DNA of 11,432 nt from Bacteroidota bacterium. GTDB taxonomy: Bacteria; Bacteroidota; Bacteroidia; Cytophagales; Cyclobacteriaceae. The DNA lies in assembly GCA_003242315.1 (NCBI GenBank), contig QGUY01000119.1, forward strand, positions 1 to 11,432, read 5' to 3'. Numbering within the stretch: position 1 is the first letter of the stretch; every line of letters starts with the position of its first letter. A program made the position numbers and the translations under genes. Positions 7,088 to 11,432 of the stretch are shown piece by piece. The notes under the pieces are model-generated. The model was not told where the DNA came from. It saw only the letters and a program-made list of their open reading frames with translations, and made no database searches.

Positions 7088-9484
7088 ATGGAAACGATTA
7101 TCCAGACCGATCTGTGCTGCTATCATTGCGGTCAGCCATGCGGTGAAACGCTCTGGCTGGACGACAAGCCCTTCTGTTGTACTGGGTGCAGAACCGTTTA
7201 CGAAATCTTAAGCGAAAACGATCTCTGCACCTATTACACCCTCGATAAGGCGCCGGGCGTGCGTCAAACCGAAACAGACACGAGTGTCTACGCCTGCCTT
7301 GACGACCCTGCAGTAAGATCGAGATTCCTGGAATTCGACTCGCCCAATTTTGCACGGGCGCGATTCGTTATCCCCGCCATTCACTGTGTCAGTTGCATCT
7401 GGCTGCTCGAGAACTTGCGGAAGCTGGAACCGGGCATACTGAGGTCGGAAGTGAACTACGCGCATAAGTCGGTTGTCATCGACTTCAATCCCACACAAGT
7501 CAGCCTGAGCAGGATCGCTCAGCGCGCAGCCACACTGGGTTATGCACCCCAAATAAGCCTTGACGCCGGCACGCAGAAGCCCAAAGGCGCCAATCAGCAG
7601 CTCATTCTCAAGCTCACCGTCGCGGCATTCTGCTTCGGGAATGTAATGCTGTTCAGCTTTCCCGAGTATCTGGGACTCGATGCCGCGGATCTCGCGTTGC
7701 AGGAAGTTTTCTCGTGGCTGAATCTGGCGCTCTCCATCCCCGTGTTTCTTTATAGCGGATCGGATTATCTCCGCTCAGCAGTTACTGCATTCACCCAACG
7801 TCGAATCAACATTGACGTGCCCATTGCGTTGGGACTCGTGGCACTCATGGCCCGAAGTACGTGGGATATCGTCACCGCCACAGGACCAGGATATTTCGAT
7901 TCATTAACCGGACTGGTATTCTTTCTCCTCGTCGGTCGCTGGTTTCAGGGTAAGACGTACGAAAGCCTGGCTTTCGATCGCGACTTCAAATCCTATTTCC
8001 CGTTGGCAGTTGAACGTGCTGATGGAGCAAATTGGCGACCTGTGGTAGTTCACGAAATCCGCGAGGGCGATACCATCAGGATTCGCAATGGTGAGATCGT
8101 ACCCGCTGACAGCCGTTTGCTCGATGAAAGAGCCCTTATCGATTACAGCTTTGTGACCGGCGAATCAGCGCCGGTTGAAGTCCGCGCCGGCGACCTGATC
8201 TACGCCGGTGGCCGACTCGTCGGCGTGCCGGTTCGCATGACCGTAGATCGAAAGATCGCGCAGAGTTACCTGACGAGCCTTTGGAACAACCAGGTATTCC
8301 AAAAGGACACGAAGGACTACCGCAGCGTTATGGACAAGATTGCAACCCGTTTCACTTGGGCGGTCGTAATCATTGCTGTAGGTACTGCAATAGCATGGTC
8401 TCTGAAAGATTCCTCGCAGGTATGGCTCAACGTCACGGCCGTTCTAATCGTAGCATGCCCCTGCGCCCTTGCACTCACTGCACCGTTCACGTACGGCAAC
8501 ATGATGCGCGTCTTCGGGCGTGCCGGCCTCTATTTGAAGAATGCACACGTCATTGAACGAATGGCCAAAACAGATGCCATTGTGTTCGACAAGACAGGGA
8601 CCGTAACGCACGGAAAAGAAAAAGCAACATTCACCGGCGTTCTGGACCAAAACGAATTGTCATGGGTGAAAAGCCTTGCGGCTTGCTCAACACATCCCCT
8701 GAGCAGAATCGTATACACCTCCCTCTCAGAATCGCGACCGATCACAGTCGACAGCTTTAGCGAATACGAAGGCCTGGGCATTGAAGGCTCTGTGCGCGAT
8801 CATAATATCCGGCTGGGCTCTGCTGAGTTTACCAGCGCCCAGCCCGTGGCAAAGCAAGGCTCAACTGTATTTGTTTCGATTGATGGAATCGTAAGGGGCT
8901 ACTTTACGATTGGCACATCCATCCGACCCGGTATTGCCGAAATGATTTCCAGGCTCGGGGAAAAATGCAGGGGACTTGTCTCTGGTGACAGCACGGCTGG
9001 CGGCAACATGGTGAAGGAAATTTTTCCCGAAGATGCTGACTTGCGCTTTGGTCAATCGCCGCAGGACAAACTCGACTATGTCCGCGACCTTCAATCCCGA
9101 GGTCACGTTGTGACTATGGTGGGTGATGGGCTGAACGACGCAGGTGCATTGCGGCAGTGTGATGTGGGCATTGCTGTCACCGACGACACAGGAGTGTTTA
9201 CTCCGGCAAGCGACGGTATCATCAAGGGTGACGTGATGCAGCATCTGGATACTTTTTTCAAGCTTTCACGCTCTGCCGTAAATATCCTTCATGCAGGTTT
9301 TGTCATTTCCTTCTTATATAACGTAGTCGCCCTGAGCTTCGCAGTAAGCGGACAGCTTACTCCGTTGCACGCCGCCATTCTCATGCCGCTCAGCAGCATC
9401 AGTGTCGTCGCCTTTTCAACAATAGCAGTGCGTTTGGCTGGATCGCAAAAACTCCGTGCTTACGTCAAAACCAATGCGGTATGA
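7088..9484 (+). CDS. ccoI: Copper-translocating P1B-type ATPase of cbb3 oxidase assembly (CcoI/FixI)
   Basis: CcoI moves copper across the inner membrane for the CuB centre of cytochrome cbb3 oxidase. The 798-residue protein opens with a Cys-rich domain (Cys10, 11, 14, 18, 30, 31, 34; the second part FCCTGCRTVYEIL is typical of FixI proteins). An HMA-type domain follows, with the site HCVSC (99-103) in AIHCVSCIWLLENL. Eight membrane segments can be made out. Catalytic motifs are complete: TGES (357-360) in the actuator, CPC (457-459) in the sixth helix for metal transfer, DKTGT with phosphorylated Asp501, the nucleotide-binding His-Pro pair (536-537) and GDGLNDAG (679-686). The start is the first possible one in frame. 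It overlaps ccoS (ATGA) and precedes ccoNO, which supports CcoI rather than a detoxifying CopA. Confidence 0.95.
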   Translation: METIIQTDLCCYHCGQPCGETLWLDDKPFCCTGCRTVYEILSENDLCTYYTLDKAPGVRQTETDTSVYACLDDPAVRSRFLEFDSPNFARARFVIPAIHCVSCIWLLENLRKLEPGILRSEVNYAHKSVVIDFNPTQVSLSRIAQRAATLGYAPQISLDAGTQKPKGANQQLILKLTVAAFCFGNVMLFSFPEYLGLDAADLALQEVFSWLNLALSIPVFLYSGSDYLRSAVTAFTQRRINIDVPIALGLVALMARSTWDIVTATGPGYFDSLTGLVFFLLVGRWFQGKTYESLAFDRDFKSYFPLAVERADGANWRPVVVHEIREGDTIRIRNGEIVPADSRLLDERALIDYSFVTGESAPVEVRAGDLIYAGGRLVGVPVRMTVDRKIAQSYLTSLWNNQVFQKDTKDYRSVMDKIATRFTWAVVIIAVGTAIAWSLKDSSQVWLNVTAVLIVACPCALALTAPFTYGNMMRVFGRAGLYLKNAHVIERMAKTDAIVFDKTGTVTHGKEKATFTGVLDQNELSWVKSLAACSTHPLSRIVYTSLSESRPITVDSFSEYEGLGIEGSVRDHNIRLGSAEFTSAQPVAKQGSTVFVSIDGIVRGYFTIGTSIRPGIAEMISRLGEKCRGLVSGDSTAGGNMVKEIFPEDADLRFGQSPQDKLDYVRDLQSRGHVVTMVGDGLNDAGALRQCDVGIAVTDDTGVFTPASDGIIKGDVMQHLDTFFKLSRSAVNILHAGFVISFLYNVVALSFAVSGQLTPLHAAILMPLSSISVVAFSTIAVRLAGSQKLRAYVKTNAV

Positions 9485-9660
9485 TCATCATCGTGTTGCT
9501 CATTTCGATCAGCCTGCTTATTGCTCTCGTTTTCCTGGGCATCTTTTGGTGGACGGTAAAAAGTGGCCAGTACGATGATGTGGTGACACCCTCCATCCGC
9601 ATGCTTTTCGAAGACGGAGCCAAGGACAAAAAGGTAGATAATAAGTCCTCAAAAGACTGA
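9481..9660 (+). CDS. ccoS: cbb3-type oxidase assembly protein CcoS
   Basis: CcoS is a small membrane protein needed for insertion of cofactors into CcoN. The 59-residue product starts MIIIVLLISISLLIALVFLG, a single membrane helix, and continues with FWWTVKSGQYDDVVTP (21-36) and IRMLFED (38-44). This is the family pattern: aromatic-Trp, then Ser-Gly-Gln-Tyr/Phe-Asp-Asp, then a leucine-phenylalanine-acidic turn. A charged Lys/Asp/Ser tail follows. The ATG overlaps the ccoI stop in an ATGA junction, so translation is probably coupled, as in many cbb3 loci. Its small size makes it easy to miss. Confidence 0.92.
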   Translation: MIIIVLLISISLLIALVFLGIFWWTVKSGQYDDVVTPSIRMLFEDGAKDKKVDNKSSKD

Positions 9661-9699
9661 TTATCATGCCCTTGGCTTGGTACCCTCCCAGAAAAAACC

Positions 9700-9715
9700 C
9701 CTGATGTACGTCAGG
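9700..9715. promoter_or_regulatory. FNR/CRP-family-like palindrome upstream of ccoNO
   Basis: CCTGATGTACGTCAGG is an inverted repeat with five perfect outer pairs around a GTAC centre. Its core, TGA-N6-TCA, fits the half-sites of FNR/CRP-family operators; against TTGAT-N4-ATCAA it matches seven of ten specified bases. It is centred about 90 bp before the ccoNO ATG, and FNR-type regulators control cbb3 oxidase genes in many bacteria. The same bases could form a six-pair RNA stem (one G-U) with a GUAC loop, so a hairpin role for the preceding ccoS transcript is an alternative. Confidence 0.4.
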
Positions 9716-9738
9716 ATTTCTCCTAATCTCAATCATAT

Positions 9739-9758
9739 GCGGGCGAAATAGTGCCCGC
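9739..9758 (+). terminator. GC-rich hairpin in the ccoS-ccoNO gap
   Basis: GCGGGC (9739-9744) and GCCCGC (9753-9758) pair perfectly around an eight-base loop; a G-U closing pair would extend the stem to seven. The following bases (TACTTTCACGC) are not a clean U-tract, so it is a poor intrinsic terminator. It may be a partial terminator, an mRNA-stabilising hairpin or part of the ccoNO leader. It lies about 40 bases before the ccoNO start. Confidence 0.35.
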
Positions 9759-9797
9759 TACTTTCACGCTAAAATTTATGACCGGACCGATACCTTT

Positions 9798-11432
9798 ATG
9801 GAACTACAGCAATTCAATTACGACAACCGGATCGTCAGGGCGTTTATTATCGCGACCGTAGTATTCGGACTGGTGGGCATGCTGGTAGGGCTGACTGCCG
9901 CCATTCAACTTTTTTATCCCGTATTCAACTTCGACACGCAGTACACCACCTTCGGGCGGATCAGACCGCTGCACACCAACGCGGTAATCTTCGCGTTCGT
10001 CGGCAACGCAATGTTCGCCGGAATCTACTATTCGCTTCAGCGCCTGCTGAAGACGAGAATGTACAGCGACACGCTGAGTTGGATAAACTTTTGGGGATGG
10101 CAACTTATCATCGTTGCCGCGGCCATCACATTGCCGCTGGGGATAACAACCTCCAAGGAGTACGCTGAACTTGAGTGGCCCATCGACATCGCCATTGCGG
10201 TCGTGTGGGTCGTCTTCGGATGGAACATGATCGGAACCATCCTCGTGCGACGCGAAAAGCACATGTACGTCGCGATCTGGTTTTACATCGCCACGTTCGT
10301 CACGGTGGCTGTGCTACACATCGTCAACTCATTTGGCATTCCCGTAAGTGCATTCAAAAGTTATTCCTGGTACGCAGGGGTACAGGATGCGCTAGTGCAA
10401 TGGTGGTACGGTCACAATGCCGTGGCCTTCTTTCTTACCACACCCTTCCTGGGGCTGATGTACTATTATCTGCCCAAGGCAGCCAACCGTCCGGTCTATT
10501 CGTACCGACTCTCCATTATCCACTTCTGGTCGCTCATCTTCATTTATATATGGGCCGGTCCGCACCACCTGCTTTACACGGCCCTGCCCGACTGGGCGCA
10601 ATCGCTCGGAACGGTCTTTTCCATTATGCTCATTGCGCCATCATGGGGTGGTATGCTGAACGGACTCCTCACGCTTCGTGGTGCATGGGACCGTGTTCGA
10701 GAAGATCCCGTGCTTAAGTTCATGGTCGTAGCCGTCACGGCGTATGGTATGGCTACGCTCGAGGGACCGCTGTTGTCACTCAAGAATGTAAATGCCATAG
10801 CACACTTCACCGATTGGATTGTCGCCCACGTTCACGTTGGAGGATTGGGCTGGAACGGGTTCCTCACCTTCGGTATGTTATACTGGCTCGTCCCCCGGCT
10901 GTGGCAAACAAAACTCTACTCAACAAGTCTTGCTAACACGCACTTCTGGCTCGGAACGCTGGGTATCATCTTCTATGCTGTCCCGATGTACATATCAGGC
11001 ATTACTCAAAGCCTGATGTGGCAGGAATTTAACGAAGAAGGCTTTCTCGTATACAAAAACTTCCTCGAAACCACTGTTCAGATTCTGCCGATGCACATGC
11101 TTCGCGCCGCCGGCGGTGCGCTGTATCTGACTGGCGCCATCATCATGACTTACAATCTCATCCGGACGGCAAAGCAGGGTTCCTTTATGAAGGAAGAAAG
11201 TGCAGAAGCTGCACCTTTCGTACGCGGCACACGGAGTACCGGCGGCTGGCACCACGTACTGGAAAGCAAGCCTATCCTGTTTACCGTTCTTGCCCTGATC
11301 GCTATACTCATCGGTGGTATTATCGAAATGGTGCCCACGTTCCTTGTAAAGTCGAACGTACCGACAATCACCAGCGTCAAGCCTTATACTCCGCTCGAAC
11401 TGCACGGGCGCGACATATACATACGTGAAGGT
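9798..11432 (+). CDS. ccoNO: Cytochrome cbb3 oxidase subunits CcoN and CcoO, fused (3' end outside window)
   Basis: The frame is open from the ATG at 9798 to the last base: 545 codons and no stop. Residues 1 to about 465 are CcoN, the membrane subunit that reduces oxygen at a haem b3-CuB site and pumps protons. Visible ligands are His59 and His346 (low-spin haem b), His344 (haem b3), and His206, His256 and His257 (CuB); Tyr250 in YIWAGPHH is the cross-linked tyrosine, and Glu121 and Glu124 match the conserved pair near the haem propionates. After a linker, residues from about 484 are CcoO: a membrane anchor at 492-512, then YTPLELHGRDIYIREG, which directly precedes the first CxxCH of CcoO, just past the edge. 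CcoNO fusions are known in Bacteroidota. No Shine-Dalgarno motif is evident; ccoI and ccoS upstream serve assembly. Confidence 0.95.
   Translation, partial: MELQQFNYDNRIVRAFIIATVVFGLVGMLVGLTAAIQLFYPVFNFDTQYTTFGRIRPLHTNAVIFAFVGNAMFAGIYYSLQRLLKTRMYSDTLSWINFWGWQLIIVAAAITLPLGITTSKEYAELEWPIDIAIAVVWVVFGWNMIGTILVRREKHMYVAIWFYIATFVTVAVLHIVNSFGIPVSAFKSYSWYAGVQDALVQWWYGHNAVAFFLTTPFLGLMYYYLPKAANRPVYSYRLSIIHFWSLIFIYIWAGPHHLLYTALPDWAQSLGTVFSIMLIAPSWGGMLNGLLTLRGAWDRVREDPVLKFMVVAVTAYGMATLEGPLLSLKNVNAIAHFTDWIVAHVHVGGLGWNGFLTFGMLYWLVPRLWQTKLYSTSLANTHFWLGTLGIIFYAVPMYISGITQSLMWQEFNEEGFLVYKNFLETTVQILPMHMLRAAGGALYLTGAIIMTYNLIRTAKQGSFMKEESAEAAPFVRGTRSTGGWHHVLESKPILFTVLALIAILIGGIIEMVPTFLVKSNVPTITSVKPYTPLELHGRDIYIREG

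Noticed and set aside
6314..7126. 270-residue open frame on the minus strand
   Set aside because: It lies opposite the secreted-protein gene, whose signal peptide and family-like motifs are clear; its own translation shows no recognisable domain, so it is an antisense shadow.
7088..9484. Assignment as a copper-detoxifying CopA
   Set aside because: The N-terminal Cys-rich domain with FCCTGC, and the downstream ccoS and ccoNO, fit the CcoI/FixI assembly group instead.
9804..10262. 152-residue open frame on the minus strand opposite ccoNO
   Set aside because: It is antisense to well-conserved CcoN sequence and has no recognisable motif.
10175..10717. 180-residue open frame on the plus strand within ccoNO
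   Set aside because: It is an alternative frame of ccoNO, rich in His and Arg with no motif; the CcoN frame carries all haem and copper ligands.

Overview
This window looks like chromosomal housekeeping sequence from a member of the Bacteroidota, most likely the class Cytophagia; the Chryseolinea/Ohtaekwangia type of lineage is my guess. The clues are a PorZ-type protein of the type IX secretion system (T9SS) with a type A C-terminal sorting domain, a CcoN-CcoO fusion, Bacteroidota-type thymidine kinase and RodA, roughly balanced base composition, and Shine-Dalgarno motifs that are mostly absent. No tRNA, rRNA, insertion sequence, prophage or CRISPR array was seen.

Layout. Bases 1-1599 (+) hold the 3' end of a PBP2 gene (mrdA) and complete rodA, overlapping by one base (TAATG): the elongation peptidoglycan synthase pair. 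Convergent to it, at 1647-2633 (-), is an unrecognised 328-residue soluble protein, with a small hairpin between the two stops. After a 176-bp divergent intergenic region come tdk (thymidine kinase), porZ (T9SS attachment complex; ATGA overlap with tdk), recO (22 bp on) and a secreted DUF3108/TapB-like protein of unknown function, all on the + strand. The last third is a cytochrome cbb3 oxidase locus: ccoI (copper P-type ATPase), ccoS (59 aa, ATGA overlap), a 137-bp leader carrying an FNR/CRP-like palindrome and a GC-rich hairpin, then ccoNO, an in-frame fusion of catalytic subunit CcoN with CcoO that runs off the right edge just before the expected first CcoO haem motif.

How the genes work together. 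PBP2 and RodA build lateral wall. CcoI supplies copper and CcoS assists cofactor insertion into the CcoN active site, whose haem and CuB ligands are all visible. The tdk-porZ-recO stretch joins functionally unrelated genes, with translational coupling between the first two.

I did not find a clearly new biological system. The points most worth a second look are the uncharacterised two-domain protein at 1647-2633, the candidate oxygen- or redox-responsive operator upstream of ccoNO, the loss of three of four zinc cysteines in the thymidine kinase, and the strong but apparently misplaced ribosome binding site before ccoI.
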